A DNA stretch of 64,000 nucleotides from Viridothelium virens (lineage: Eukaryota > Ascomycota > Dothideomycetes > Trypetheliales > Trypetheliaceae), in NCBI GenBank assembly GCA_010094025.1, contig ML991811.1, forward strand, positions 230,511-294,510, in the 5' to 3' direction. Below, piece after piece: positions 1 through 12,912 of this stretch. The position numbers and the translations under genes were made by a program. The first letter of the stretch is position 1. Each line of letters opens with the position of its first letter. Below the pieces are notes generated by a model. It searched no databases and was not told the origin of the DNA. It worked only from the letters and a program-made list of their open reading frames with translations.

Positions 1-417
1 CCCAATTGCTTCCCATCAGGCACCTTGATCAGCGGTATCTTATGCTCCCCACACAGCGCAATCACCAGCTTCTTGTAGGCTTCCTCTTCACACGCTTCGC
101 TCAGCACGCACATATGTGCCTGTCGTCGGTCAAGTGCTTTGCTAGCTTCTCGTAGTCCGCGCGCGAGACCGTCATGGATGAGTGCGAGCTTCAGGACTCC
201 CTTCAAAGCGTCTAAAACTGACATCTGCCCCTTACCGGCGGAGGCATCGGCGCTGACTTCGACTTCTTCGGCGGCGGGAACATCTGCGACCTCTTCTCCG
301 TCCGACTAGAAGGTTGAGACATTGCGTTAGTGGTGACCGGATTTGGGGCGTATCTCAGGTGCCTTCAGGAGGAATGAAGAAGGTGCGCGTGAGGAAGGTG
401 CGGGAGGTATTTACCAT
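1..417 (-). CDS. RPS12: 40S ribosomal protein S12 (eS12), 3' end outside window
   Basis: Component of the small ribosomal subunit head. The reading is exon 415..417 (the ATG alone), intron 306..414, exon 305..1, which runs off the window, so the C-terminal third is missing. The joined N-terminus reads MSDGEEV, followed by an acidic stretch. The body carries the eS12/L7Ae-fold segments [18 protein letters not shown]-like, [19 protein letters not shown] and [20 protein letters not shown], close to the eS12 consensus. The first intron starts directly after the start codon, an arrangement seen in several fungal ribosomal protein genes. The 102 visible residues are uninterrupted. The identification is firm; the splice at the ATG rests on GTAAAT/CTAG signals and on the family N-terminus. 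Confidence 0.9.
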
Positions 418-1280
418 GGTGAATGAGCTTGGCTTAAGCCTTCAGAAATGCCGGGTGTTCCTCGAAGAGTATATTGGTGGGTAGGAAATCGAACGTTGTG
501 CTCGCGTGATAATACAGATAGGTGAAATCTTGTGGGAGTTTTGCTCCTTGCCCTGTGGACTGTGGGTGGCTCGGCAAGGCGGGATTTCCCGGCGCCGAGA
601 TGAGCCGGGAAAAAGACTGCAACACAACCCTCAAGCGTCTTCAGAGCATATATTTATCGACAACAGCATCGTTAAGGATCGCCAAGATGTGACACTGAAA
701 AAGTGCATCGGGCTTTATACAATCAGTCGCATCTGGCAGCGTATGCTTCACCATGTTCTACAGCGAGTGCAGCGACGCTGCTCGCTTGTTTCGTAATACC
801 ATAGCAGTTTCCACTACTATCCAGCCCTATGCAACATTTCCAAGTAAAACGACCCTCAAAGCCATGCTGCTTTGAATCCTCATTCGCAAATTCTGAGGTA
901 GTCAATGGAAAAAATGATAAATACAGACATCTAAGTCGATTGCAACGCGATAGCGTATGCTCCTTGGGTCCGGCCTTCTGTAACGGCCAAAGGAGACTTA
1001 CAGGTGCAGAGTGAATTCGCCCACTCACTTTGTGCATAAGCGCTACCGCGCATCTCTAGTCGACCTAGGGGGAAGATGGAGGTTCTTTCCCTTTGGCTTC
1101 TTGTTGTGGTGAACATCACGTCACTTTGACGGCTGCCTGGCACCTTCCAAGTGAGATTCAGCAATAGCCTTTGCAGTCACCATCAACCATATCACCCAAT
1201 CCCTTCACATCCTCTTCTTCTCTTTTTTACCCACCAACATAACTCTGACGAGGCTTCTAACTTCGCAGTATTCGTCAAAC
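418..1280. promoter_or_regulatory. Divergent intergenic region between RPS12 and the Gfd2-like gene
   Basis: About 860 bases shared as upstream region by two divergent genes. A pyrimidine-rich tract (about 1208..1235, CCTCTTCTTCTC then T-rich) precedes the plus-strand ATG and fits a fungal core promoter or 5'UTR. The short open frames here have no recognisable product. Confidence 0.4.
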
Positions 1281-3605
1281 ATGTCACGCTTCAAGTTTGA
1301 GCGTTTGCAGATGCTCCTAGGCGACGATCGACTCCCTCCGCCTATGGATCGTCTTTCACTCAACGAAGCGGGACAAACCAATCCAGCTTCTGAATCTCGC
1401 TCGGTTGATGATGACGAAAGTGGCCCTATCAGCGGTGGTGACGCTCAGGTTGAAGGCCTCGAGCTCGCTTCTGATGATGAACTACTCAACCCACTTGACC
1501 AATCGTCAGACTCTGCCGATCAATCCAAAGGTAAAAAGAAAAAGGCATCTAAGGACAAGAGTGGCGCGTCGGAGAACTTCAGCCTGGATCCACGTCGCGG
1601 GCAGCTAACAGCGCCGGAAGAATGTTTCTGCCCTATCCTCGCTATCAGCAAATTCCCGTACAGATTTGTCAACGAAGAAGCTTCCCAGCCCATTGCATCC
1701 GCGTTCTTTGACGCAGAAAAATTCTGGATGCGGGATTGGGACGTGTAAGTTCGCTTTACTTCTCACAGATATGTCGTGAGATTGAGTGAATGCCCGAACC
1801 CATGGACATTTCACACGTCTTTACCGAGCGCAGATGGTTAGTCAATCAAGTTGCTGTGATGGTGAATTACAGCGGCCCAGCGGATGCTGTCGAGAGGCAC
1901 CATGAATCACAGCCTCCCCGGAGGTTGCCCGCTAATATAAATATCGATAGGTATTATGTGCATCCACCGCAGTCTCTGGCACAGAAGCCTCTTCTCCTTA
2001 TCCCATTGCATCAGGTACGAGGATTACTCTCGGCCATCAACAACACCTTTGTCAACTCTAAGCTCGAAATCTCATCAGAATTCGTCGACATTGGTCTTGT
2101 CGTCCAATTTCCAGAGCACCCAAATCTACGACCTCGCTTTCTGGGCACATCGACATCCAAGGCACACTTCGATTTCTTGGAATTGAACGTCCCTACCGAC
2201 TCAATGATGAGTGCTACAGGAGGTTCCGTCCCTTCACCAGACGACAGATCGCTTCAAGCATTCAAACAGAAAATTCAGACCATGCTTGAAGTCAACAAGA
2301 CTCGCAAGAATGCCGCCCAGGCAAAGAAGAAGGAGCGACGAGTGAAGAGGCAGCAAGACATGGTTCGCATGTTGAAACGTGCACAGCGATACCTTGGGAT
2401 CCGGCCTAAGAGCCAGCGCGAATGTATGCTTCAAGTTTTCCTCAATCTGTCTAATTTAATTGTCGCCAACGTCTTGCTTTACAGCCTTGCCCGCAGAAAC
2501 GTTCGAGAACTGGGAGGATGAGAGAGAAGCATTTGCCAAAATTTCGGATCAAGCTCGCGTTCCACCGATCGATGTCGAACAGCCACCACTCTACCCTTTT
2601 GACAACACCGTGGTGTTCGTCTGCGTCGACGTCGAACTCTGGGAGAAAGATCATAGTTCTATCACCGAAATTGGCGTGTCCACCCTTGACACCCTCGACC
2701 TTATCGGCGTTCCACCGGGTAGGAATGGTATCAACTGGGAGCCAAAGATTCACAAATACCATTTCCGCATTAAAGAGTACGCCCACCTTGTCAACTCTCA
2801 ATATGTGGCAGGATGCCCCGACAAATTCGAGTTCGGCCAAAGCGAATTCATCAGCCTCGCCGACGCGCCCGCCATCCTCACCTCGATCTTCGCACCAATC
2901 TCGACCCTCCCATCTGACCTACGCGCTGCGCACTACACACCTCCCAAACATGCCTTTACCACGGCTTCCGGTGCGCGTGCTCCACCTCCACCGACCCGCA
3001 ATGTCGTGCTTGTCGGTCATAACGTCCAAGCCGACATCTGCTATCTGCGAAACCTAGTGAAAGGCTTCGATCTGCTGTTTCCTGGTAAGGAGATTGGAGT
3101 AGTGCAGAGATCGCCTGTCATCGACACACTCGACGCTGACGCTATGTATCGCGTCCTCACGCGCGACCTCAACGCGAAACAGCTCGGAGTAATATTGGTC
3201 GATTTCGAAATCACGGGATGGAATCTGCATAATGCAGGCAATGATGCGGCATACACGTTGCATGTGATGCTGGCGATCGCATTGAGGGCTGCAGAGGGGA
3301 GGAAACCTATTGGCAGTGATATTGGTAAGGGAGTACAGCAGACGGTTGGGAGGCCGGGCGAAGTCGAGGACACGGTCGAGCGGGCAGGTGGAGAGTCACT
3401 AAAGGAGAAGATCAAGGTGGCGACGGGGGAAGCTGAACAGCGCGTACGTGAGGAGGACGAGGGATGGGAGAGTGATGATGGAGACGGAGGAATCCCATTG
3501 CCGCCGAGCGAAACTGCGGTGAAGGTTGAGCAGAACAGGGACACAGCTACGAGAGAGTTGAGTGGTGGAGGAGTCAGCTTGTCGACGATGGACGATGTGG
3601 ATTAA
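1281..3605 (+). CDS. Gfd2/YDR514C-like protein with RNase H-like (DEDDh) exonuclease fold
   Basis: Join 1281..1744, 1951..2423, 2485..3605, giving 685 aa. The first 150 residues are acidic and low complexity. A conserved middle part follows (YYVHPP, KPLLLIPL, INNTF), then a basic coiled stretch (KNAAQAKKKERRVKRQQ). The C-terminal domain from about residue 355 has the DEDDh pattern: D361 and E363 in CVDVELWE, D496 in GHNVQADICYL, H561 and D566 in LHNAGNDAAYTL. All five positions are present, so nuclease activity is possible, but the substrate is unknown; yeast Gfd2 is linked to mRNA export only genetically. Intron 1 (206 nt) is long for this window; a small extra exon inside it cannot be excluded. 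The acidic tail after residue 610 is not conserved. Confidence 0.82.
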
Positions 3606-4225
3606 ACGGGAATGAGAATGACCTCAGGTGATCCGCAGTCATTCATGAAGACGAGATATAGATTAACATGGAGGTGTGAATGGCTCCCACAGAATTAGTA
3701 CCGACGCTCGTTTACGACTTACGACATGGCAATAGCTCGAGAGGCATACTCTCAATTATACTATAGCTGATGAAATGCAAGTCGCGCTAGATGAAATTAT
3801 GAGGCCTGACAGTGCACGTGTACGTAAACTGACTAGGTAACAACCTTACCGCGGCTGGGGGGTTCCTCAACTGGTAATTAATACAATGTTACCTCAGTTT
3901 AACTGTTATGACCATTTTGGCTCATGTTAAGGCGGTGTTAACATGGACCAATAAGGTCATAACAGTAAAGTCGAGATGACATTGTATTAATTACCAGTTG
4001 AGGAACCCCCCAGCCGCCGTAAGGTATGTAATGTCGAAGGGCTGACTTCAGAGAATGAGGGTACCTTCGCGATAATTATCTGTCCTGAGCTATCACAGAA
4101 AAGCTCTAAGCACTCCGTGATAGATTTTTCGTAGTCTAACATAGTTGCTCTCCACCGTTGGACCTATGTTATCCCATCTACTAGCACCTCTTCTATTTTG
4201 GCCATCTATGTGCAGCGCCATCTCC
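3606..4225. other. Intergenic, contains a foldback element
   Basis: 3' flanks of two convergent genes. Apart from the inverted-repeat element at 3842..4026, no gene is seen. Confidence 0.5.
3842..4026. mobile_element. Foldback MITE, about 185 bp, near-perfect palindrome
   Basis: Two arms of about 87 bases face each other around a 7-base centre (3931..3937). The outer 45 bases of each arm are almost identical (CCTTACcGCGGCTGGGGGG, then TTCCTCAACTGGTAATTAAT and ACAATGT); the inner part diverges more. There is no coding capacity. The same arm occurs singly at 25904..25994, which shows it is dispersed. No clear target-site duplication is visible, so the superfamily is not assigned. Confidence 0.85.
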
Positions 4226-6526
4226 CTACTCTTTCCGACTTCGACTCCTCCTTCGACTACCACCAATTCCACTTGTCAACTCAATCGCCTCAAGTCCCTT
4301 GTCATCTACCCCGCTGCTTCTAAAACTTGTCCTCCGAGTCGTTCCGTCCCTCTCTGCTTTCGCGTTTCCACCGCCCCATGGTCCCAAACCCTCTCCTCTC
4401 TCGGCCTCATCGCTCCTCCGCTCACCCTCCTCTACACTCTCTCCATTCGCCCCACGCATCTCCCTCTCCCTCTGCGCTACCGCTTCCCCAGCATCCTCCC
4501 CATAATTCCCTCCAACACTCTCCATCGTAAACGGGCTCGCCGTGGGCGCATCCAGCACGGCCAGCTCCTCGGGCCGAAACCACCTGGGCAACAGAAACGT
4601 GCGCACAGGAATCAGCGCGAGAATGATGATCGGAAAGCCAATCGCCGCAATCGTCTGCGTGATAGCGAACGTAGCGCCAAACCCCAGCAGCTCGAGCGCG
4701 ACAAACAGCCAGATCGCAGCTTGGCGCTCAATGCGCGCCAGCGGATTCGAGCGCGGCCGGAGGCTGGGGTCGGAGAGCAGGAAGAACAGCTTCAGCGTGA
4801 TGCCGTTCGCCTGCAGCGCCTGCACGCCCATGACGAAGAACAGGCCCGCGAGCACACCCTGCGGGATCAGGTGCAGGACGATGAGCAGCGGGCCGGACAT
4901 GGTGCCGAGGGTGAGCAGGCCCTGGGCGAGGTTGGAGACGCGCTGCTCGACGACGTGGTCGACGACGCGGGTGGTGTGGCCTTTGTTCGACTCGGCGGAG
5001 TCGTCGGCGACGAGGCGCGTCGCGCACAGGGCGTTGGTGTGGAAGGGGGCTTGCGGGATGAGGCCGTTCGGGAAGGGGATCCCGAGGAGGCCTGCCACGC
5101 CGGTGGTGAGGCCCAGCAGGAATAGGTCCCAGTGGAAGCCGGCGGGCTTGCGGAGTGGGAATTCGGTGCCTTGCGCGATGAGGGAGGAGACGTTATGGTC
5201 GAAGTAGAAGAGGATGGTGAGGAGGATGGCGAAGGGGATGGCGAGGAAGACGTCCCCGACCGAGATGTCCCAGAAGGAGATGAACCAGTTGCGGTCCATG
5301 GTTGGGAAGAAGGCGCGGCTGGTGGGGAGGGTGGACAGGTCGATGCTGCGCATGTGGCCGATGTGGACGAAGCCGGTGAAGAAGATGACGGTGAGGGGGG
5401 TGCCGTAGTCTTCGATGAATTTGCGGACGTGGCGTTGGAACAGGGGTGAGCCGCCGATGATGCCGCAAATGTAGGCGACTAGGAGGACTAGAAGGGAGAC
5501 CATGATGGATAAATACGCGGACGCATCGCCATAGGCCCACTGCCGTGTCAAGACTTGGATCCCCTTCTGCAGGTAGATGAAGGCGACGTAGAAGCCAAAG
5601 ATATCGCACGGGAAGCGAGTGACGTAAGTTAATCCGTTGCAGGCATTGGTGATGGCAAGGAACCAGTGCATTACCAAAGACCATCTGAATATAGATCAGT
5701 AATGCCAAATGGGAGAGTGTATGGGCATCAGACTTACAATCCAATCCAACACATGAATGCGAAGTAATTAGTACCACGAGGAGTAATGATATCGAAAACG
5801 GTGTAGTTGAATACAGTGATTGGGCCCGTGACGCCTACAATGACCAATGGCTGAGCTGCAAAAACTGCGAAAACGACAGCACCCAACACGGATGCCAGGA
5901 GTACTTCGTTCACTCCGTAGCTCATCCTAGTTTTCGCGAACATGTCTAGGGAAAAGGCCAGAGCGGGCAAAATGCTGCATAGTGTATTAGTCTATTCACA
6001 GCTCTGCAACAAAAGGACTCTGCTGTGGTTCTTGACGCTATGTCTGGGTTTTGGTGAAGACAGTTCGTGCTGAGGAGGAATTTTACAAAACGTGGACTGG
6101 TTTTCCGGATGAAGAAGATCTTCCTGGTCTGTAGCAACGAGGGAAAAAGAACCCTTGACTTTTCGATTTTTCAAAACTGGATACATACTTTGCAAAGTAC
6201 ATGTAGACGGTCGCAGGTACAACTCGATAGTCCCAAGCATCAATCCAGTCACTCCAGTAATATGGAGCCCGCCTTCTGATATCGTTGACCATCCCTCTGA
6301 AGAGCCTCACACGCCACCATTTCCTATTCGCCGCCGAGCTTGTTGTTCCTCTTGTCTGCTCGCGGCTGAGCTGATCTTGACTATCGGTCGGGGATGTGGC
6401 ATTTTTGGACCTCAGGAGAGGCATGCGTGTCTGCCATAGCTTCTTTTTGCTGGGGTTGCCAGCCGCAGAGCTGTTTTCATGGATGGCATGAATGGGGATG
6501 GTATAGGTCTCGGATGAGGACTGCAT
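4226..6526 (-). CDS. BOR1: Borate/anion transporter, SLC4 (Bor1) family
   Basis: Complement join 4226..5684, 5738..5974, 6189..6526, giving 677 aa. Plasma-membrane boron efflux transporter of the HCO3-/anion-exchanger family. The N-terminal 75 residues are polar. The core begins with RRAPYYWSDWIDAWDYR, then YFANILPALAF, QPLVIVGVTGPITVFNYTVFD and the long multi-pass region (FFTGFVHIGHM, GLLGIPFPNGLIPQAPFHT), with the family's typical helices to about residue 580. A charged Arg/Ser-rich cytosolic tail ends in SRRRSRSRKE. Introns of 53 and 214 nt join in phase and restore continuous helices. Yeast Bor1p is 576 aa, so the extra length lies in the termini. Start chosen as the first in-frame ATG of the N-terminal exon. 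Confidence 0.9.
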
Positions 6527-7468
6527 GATGTCTCAGAATCTGCTAGGAAAGCCAATACTCGAAACGAAGGATGCCATAGAGAACCACAATCCAACAAGGA
6601 AATTTTCTAGGCGCAATAGACAGCGAAAATTGGGATTGCGGGGGATGGCGATGCGGTCAAGGTCGATGAAGAACGATGCAAGGATCTGCAGAAACTTTGC
6701 CGAGATGGATTCGAGGCTTTTGTCCTCCTTACGGAGTAGTGGAAGAGATCCCACCAATCCACCAAATCCCTCATGGCGATCCTGCATTGCCATCTCGGCC
6801 AATCTCGGCCACAGCGCTCGGCAGCCCCACTACTACCCGGTAGTCGAGAAGACCAATGGCATTATCCGCGCTGCATTTGCTATAGCATCAAACGATAATG
6901 CAAATGCATCTAGATACTCATGAATGTTTCAGTCGCCACGCAGCCTCAGTCTTACCATGACCGGGCGCCAGTCGCAACACTAATCTCCCCTTTCCAGAAA
7001 GCTGCTCTCATTTCCGGCCTGGTGACACCTAAACTTACGAGAATGTCTTACCAATATCCTGATCTGATGTTTGGGGAGGACACTGATTAGGCAGAGCATT
7101 CTTCACTGGTACACATGCTTTGCGAGATCTGGTGCTTTCTTGAGCGGGACGTTAACGCAACTAACATTCCTTTCCATTTACACGGACGGAACCATCGCTT
7201 GAGATCGGTTGTAGGAAAAGCTCCATGATGCAATCCAAATCAAGGAAAACCGACGAGAAGTCGTCGATGTGCTAGTAAAGTCTAATAATTGCTATGCTGT
7301 TGCATGAAGTAGGATATCGTACAAGCATCTTGCTGATTCTAGGAAGTGAACGCCACTTCGTTTCAAGCAAAGATAGATTCTAGTTGATCGAATCCCGCAT
7401 CAACCGACTGATGACTCCGTCTATGTAGAAGCCCTTGAGCGATGCAGACATGGAAGAATGGTCTAGAA
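6527..7468. other. Intergenic, no gene seen
   Basis: Upstream region of the borate transporter and downstream region of TPT1. Short frames on both strands have no recognisable similarity. Confidence 0.4.
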
Positions 7469-8606
7469 TTAACCGTTCTTTTCCCACTTTGGTCCTTTGA
7501 GTGGCCGACGCAGGTCTTTTACAAGTTCGCCATTCTTCATGAGGATACCGATTCCCCACTTTCGCTCCTCGACCCGACTGAAAAACTTACAAGGGATCAA
7601 ATCCGTCTCGGCTTCACCCGCGCAAAGCAGAACGCCATTCTCACTTCGAAAGAATTGAAGGCCCGCAGAAAGTGCAGCAGGAAGGTCAAGATAAATCACG
7701 ATCGCAGTTGATGCGCGCATGCCTGAAATTACCGGCGCATCCTGCGGTCGCATCAGCGAGCTGTTCTCGTTTTCCTGTCCGTCAGCCTCGTAATCCTCTG
7801 GAAGCATGCTCATTCCCTGGGGCAGTCCGGAAGCAAAATGCACATGCGTTCTCTTCATTCGTTTCAGGCCACCGGATTTCAGGATCAGGGACCAATTGTT
7901 GTGGGAGGTTCCGTGGACGCACATGGCTGGCGCGTTGTCTAGAGTGACTGGCTCATAAAGACCTTCGGTAGCCACAGCGATACTGTGGCCTTGATTGGCG
8001 CGTATTAGATAGTCACGTGGATTATCCGAGGTAGATAATGTCTCGTTCCCAGCATCGCCGTCGAGCAAGAGTGAGGGTGTATTCGAAGCAGTGGCAGTGG
8101 CGGAATCATCACTGGGAATGACGGTGGGTGGGTTTTGGAGAGAAGATCTAGGGATGAGAGAGAATCGCTGCTTGTCGTTTTCGGCCACGACCTTGCGTAA
8201 TTCGGTGAAAGTTATTTTCTTGGATTTCAGATAATTGCTGTTGAGCTGGATTTAGTTAGTAATACAACTATTCAACGGAAGTAGTGGTGCATGCTATGAA
8301 TCAACGCCTTCGGACGCATCATGTTACTGGAAAGCGTGCTGATGTCCGTGTGAAACATACGATCATCCGAGTACGGTAAGAGGTGCATGACATATGTCAC
8401 AAACGCCACAATAGCTTAGGAGGTTGAGAGACGGAGAGACCGAAAGAACTCACGACATCTGCCACGTTCACATAGCCACCCACCCCCAGCTTTAGGCCTT
8501 CCTGTTCGGCTCCATGACGCAGAAGCCAACTGATCTGCTTGGATATTTGGACATTCCTAGAAGTGCTTCCACGGCGACCGCCTCGTCCTCCTCTGCCGCC
8601 AGGCAT
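7469..8606 (-). CDS. TPT1: tRNA 2'-phosphotransferase
   Basis: Complement join 7469..8245, 8454..8606, giving 309 aa. Final step of tRNA splicing: moves the splice-junction 2'-phosphate to NAD+, forming ADP-ribose 1'',2''-cyclic phosphate. After a Gly/Arg-rich start comes the KptA/Tpt1 signature SKQISWLLRHGAEQEGL (catalytic R30 and H31), YVNVADV, then across the intron KSKKITFTELRKVVAENDKQRF, YLIRANQGHSI (R133), HGTSHNNWSLILKSGGLKRM and THVHFASGLP. The insert of about 40 residues between the halves is common in filamentous fungi. The 208-nt intron is rather long but joins in phase 0 with good signals. Confidence 0.92.
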
Positions 8607-10346
8607 TTCGAGAGCACAATGTCGGACAAGTTTTGGAAATGAAATTGCGGTTACTCGATGATGCCGTAGAATGGTCGAAGGCTTGACTGTATAAGGCCTG
8701 AACTGGACCTCGGGTGCTCAGAGAACCGGTATATCTGGTTACCTACCTGGATGAGCAATTTCTGAGTCTCAGAGCAGGCGATCGAGCGCTTGGCGCCACT
8801 TCTCGTTCAGGTAGACCCGAAGTTGCCTCTAATCCTCGAAGGATGGCCGATCCATCAAGCATCAAGGAAGTTGGGGGTGTCCCTTCCTGTGGCAAAGTTC
8901 GCCTACGATAGCCTTGTCAATCACTCGGAGAAGAATTAGGTATTCAAGGGTGAGCTTGTAGAAGGACTGACCGCCTTTACGGCAGAATAGTCTTGGTTTC
9001 ACCTAAAGGTGTAGTGGAGGGCGTGGAGGTGAAGCACGTGAGGGTCACTGGCTCTTGTGGACTAACTCGATTCGTCTAATCGGCCTCCCCGCTCTGCACG
9101 GTCATGGTCCGCTAAGTCTGGGGCCCCGTGCTTCCAACTCCCCCTTTGACCCCTTCAACCCCAACCCCATCCCCATCCCCTTGACCGGAGCTTCTTTACG
9201 TGCCTCTGTTGGTCGCGCCTTTTCTCTACCGTTGCACCGTCTTACCACTCGATCCACTCTCTACCCGGCCGCTGTCATGATACCATACCTTGCGCTCTTC
9301 CCGGCACCAGAGCGCACTAGGATTAGGAAAGGGGCCTGTCATCTGCTCTATTAGCCCTTTTGTCTCGGTTTTGCTTCCACTCTAGACACAAGAGCGTTAC
9401 GAATGACCAACAGCCTGTTTGACATCTCGGCGCTCCATTCCCATGAGACCTATTTCTCCCGGATAAGTTCGTCCCCCTCGGCGCTGACTGCAGTTGCATC
9501 TGAGGCTTCAGCCAAGGCGCTCCATGGCTAAAGTCGGTCCCGCCGTTAAGATCTCATGCTCCCCCATACGTGCTCTTCCATCAGCCAGTGGAGTCGCGAT
9601 GAGAGATGGCGATGGTGAAATGTCCGGTAAGCTGCAGGACGGAGTGCCGAGCACGACATGCTCAAGCTCTGCTCTGCTGACTCTGGGGAAGAATGCGACA
9701 ACTCATTTCTCCTCGGCAAAGAGACAATGTCGAGGAGTTAGCCCGTGCTGTCGCCCTATTCGCAGAGCTCTGAGATGCCCTAGGCATGCTTAGCAGGAGG
9801 CGTTCGGAAGCTTTCGCGCCTTCTAGATGCATTCCTTCTGGTGCTTCTCCCTAGTTTTGTCGGCCAGCTGCTCCAAGAGGCATGGCGTCCGCAGGCGCTA
9901 CCCGCTCCTTATGCAGGAACGCTTCTCATTGGCTGTTGGACCACGCCTTCAAGATGAGCCCACCAGGGAGGCAACTCCAACTCGATCCCCCACAGTAACT
10001 AAATGTTCGCACCTGCGAAATTACCAGTGGCGCTGAGTTGACCCGCTGCCAGTCTGGTTGGAACCAGTGGGAAGAGGTAGGTGTGTTGCGCAGGTCAGGG
10101 GCGGCTTGAACCGATGCAACCTGCTTTCATATTAAAACACCTGCTTCATTCACCTGATCCCACCCGTCATCCGTGAACAGCAAATCTTGCATTTCTTTCT
10201 TTCACTCTAACTTGCCTCCATTCGGCTTTACCGTCAGACCTGTGGCGTGTAACGTACAGGTCGTCCGTTCATTTAAAAGTCATTTGCCGCTGCTTGACGC
10301 AGTGTTTGCCTTTCTCAGTCACTCATTCCCTACCACGTCTTTCAGC
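8607..10346. other. Gene-free stretch of 1.7 kb
   Basis: No recognisable coding region on either strand. Contains a C-rich run (about 9138..9185, repeats of CCCCAT/CCCCTT) and GA/CT-rich sequence. The last 200 bases are probably the promoter of the GH81 gene. Confidence 0.4.
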
Positions 10347-12912
10347 ATGGTGCAATTATTGACTGTGACATTGGGAATTGCCCAATTCCTCGCTCTTTCA
10401 TCATGTCTGCCAGCTGGCGAGCAGGAACGGCGAGCTATTCTCCTTGAAGCTCCCCTTGCTCCGACTACTACTTTTGAGCGGATTGCTACAACCAGCCAGA
10501 CTGCCTCCACCACAATCCCCGCAACGACTGGTGTAAGTCATTAATGTTTCCACGTCGATGTTCGTGTTCATTACACAAACGACAAGATCTAATCGTGTGT
10601 ATCAGACTGTCATTACTTCAGTTACTTCAGCTTCGACATCGGGTAATCCTGTCAATACGACTGCTGTTGAGACCAGCGGCATCGGTACCATTACAACTGC
10701 TAGCACAACCCTCAGTCCTTCTGTGTCGGCTCCTTCCGCTGCCACTGCGTCAAATATCTTCGTCACGGTTGCGAGCGATGCTCCGCCGTCTCAAATATCA
10801 TCTCGTTCAGACCACCCAGTTGTGCCCTCTGGAATTGTCAACCAAACCTCACCTGTTGGCACTAATAAATTCTATGCAAACTTTTTCCTCGGTGATCAAG
10901 CATCTGGAACTTGGACTCATCCATACTCAATGACATGGCAGAAAGGGGGTGGCGTATCTGGTAGCTGGGGTCTGGGTATCTCCCACATAGAGCGCAGTCA
11001 ACTTGCCTATCCCGCGGGCACCCCGCCGTTGGAGTACTTTGCCGCTCCTATTGGTATTGAATCAATCATCTTCTCTGCAGAAGAGCTTGGTAGCACTACC
11101 TCTTTGACTACCGACACCTTGACTGCCTTTTCAGGCAATGTCAACTTGGCAACGACTGCGGGAAGGGACCCTCTCATCTCGTTCCCTCTTGTCCAGGGCA
11201 TGGGTTTCGTGACAAGCGTCTACAGCGGTGCTACGCCTTGGCTTCAGTCCACTGTCTTTTTCAGCACGCTTACTTACGTTGGCCCAGTCTCTGATGGCGG
11301 AGTCTACAAGTGGCGGCTTGTCCTTGCAGATCAGTCCAACTGGCTTATCTATGCAACACCCACTGGCGCCACTGGTGCACCAACGTTCAATCTTCAAAAC
11401 ACTTCGGTCATCACCGGTCCTTCTGGCTTCACCGGTACTATCCAAGTCGCCAAGAACCCCGCCAATACGACTGGTGAGGATGCATACGATGCTGCTGCAG
11501 GTGTCTACGCTACTGGAGCTTCTATTACTGGACAAGTCGACGGCACTTCTGGTAGCTACACCCTTGCTTACAATAAGGCTGGCCATTCCAGTGGGAATAC
11601 GACCTTGCTGATGTGGGCCCTACCGCACCATATTGACTCTTTCGATAGCGCAACTTCAGGATCCGTGATTTCTTCTCTCCAACTAGTCACCACCACAAAG
11701 GGCATGGCTACTGCTGTCTCTACCGATCAGTTTACCTTGGTAGAAAACAATCTACCATCTGAAATTGGTTTCGCTCCATGGAATGCAAGCACGGGACAGA
11801 ACATCAACACCCTCTCTTCCACAGCAGCACAAGCTATCGTTAGCGCTGGCACTGTCGAGTTGGCCGAAGACATGGTCGCTCAGACTGATTTGAACAGCAT
11901 GTACTATTCTGGCAAAGCTCTTGCTAAGTTTGCACAAATTGTCTATGCTGTCAATACACTTGCAGGCGATAAAAGTGGTGCCGCTACTTCTGGTCTCCAA
12001 AATCTCGAGTCTGCATATAGTACCTTCGTCAGCAACACACAGCAGTTCCCTCTGGCCTATGACACTGTCTGGAAAGGATCTCTCAGCACTGCCAGCTACG
12101 GTGGAAGCGATCCCAACTGTGGTGCTGATTTTGGCAATACCTGTTACAATGACCATCATTTCCACTACGGATACTTCGTCTACGCTGCTGCGCTCATTGC
12201 ATACCTCGATCCTAGCTGGCTCACGGTCAACAATGGCGCTAACAAGGCTTGGGTCAATATGCTTGTTCGAGACTATGCGAACGGTGCCGATGACGGATAT
12301 TTCCCATTCAGCCGCAATTTTGACTGGTACCATGGCCACAGCTGGGCGCACGGTATCCTCGAGACCGGTGACGGCAAGGATGAGGAATCTTCCTCTGAAG
12401 ACTCTCTTAGCCTCTACGGCATGAAGATGTGGGGTCAGGTCATCGGCGACCCTAACATGGAAGCCCGAGGCAACCTTGAACTTGCCGTCCAAGCCAGGTC
12501 TTTGAGCAACTACTTCCTCTACGAAGATGGGAATACCATCGAGCCTCCGAACTTCGTCGGCAACAGAGTTTCTGGAATACTGTTCGAGAACAAGATTGAC
12601 CACACGACCTACTTCGGCAATGCGCCTGAATACATCGAGGCCATCCATATGATCCCATTGGTCCCGTCTTCCGCATACACCCGCAAGGCTACTTTTGTCC
12701 AGCAGGAGTGGAATCAGTACTTCTCCAATGGACGTGTCGACTCGACTGACGGTGGTTGGCGCGGCATCCTCTATGCCAACCTCGCGCTCATCGACCCTGT
12801 CACCAGCTTTAATTGGTTCAACGATCCCAGCTTCAACGCCAGCTACCTCGATGGTGGTGCATCAAGAACGTGGTACCTGGCGTACTCTGCTGGTTTGGGA
12901 GGTTCATCTTAG
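10347..12912 (+). CDS. Secreted endo-1,3-beta-glucanase, GH81 family
   Basis: Join 10347..10532, 10606..12912, giving 830 aa. Hydrolyses internal beta-1,3-glucan bonds; in fungi used for cell separation, wall remodelling or glucan feeding (Eng1/Acf2 relatives). Signal peptide MVQLLTVTLGIAQFLALSSC, then a Thr/Ser-rich linker to about residue 140. GH81 domain starts with VGTNKFYANFFLGDQ and shows YNDHHFHYGYF (about residue 577), FPFSRNFDWYHGHSWAHG (about 630) and GDGKDEESSSEDS (about 650), the segments carrying the catalytic Asp and Glu residues of the family. Ends just after the domain with no GPI signal or binding module. Intron 73 nt, phase 0. Several N-glycosylation sequons. Confidence 0.94.

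Noticed and set aside
4542-5449. Several long plus-strand frames rich in Arg, Glu or Ser
   Set aside because: Shadows of the GC-rich borate transporter exon; no family features.
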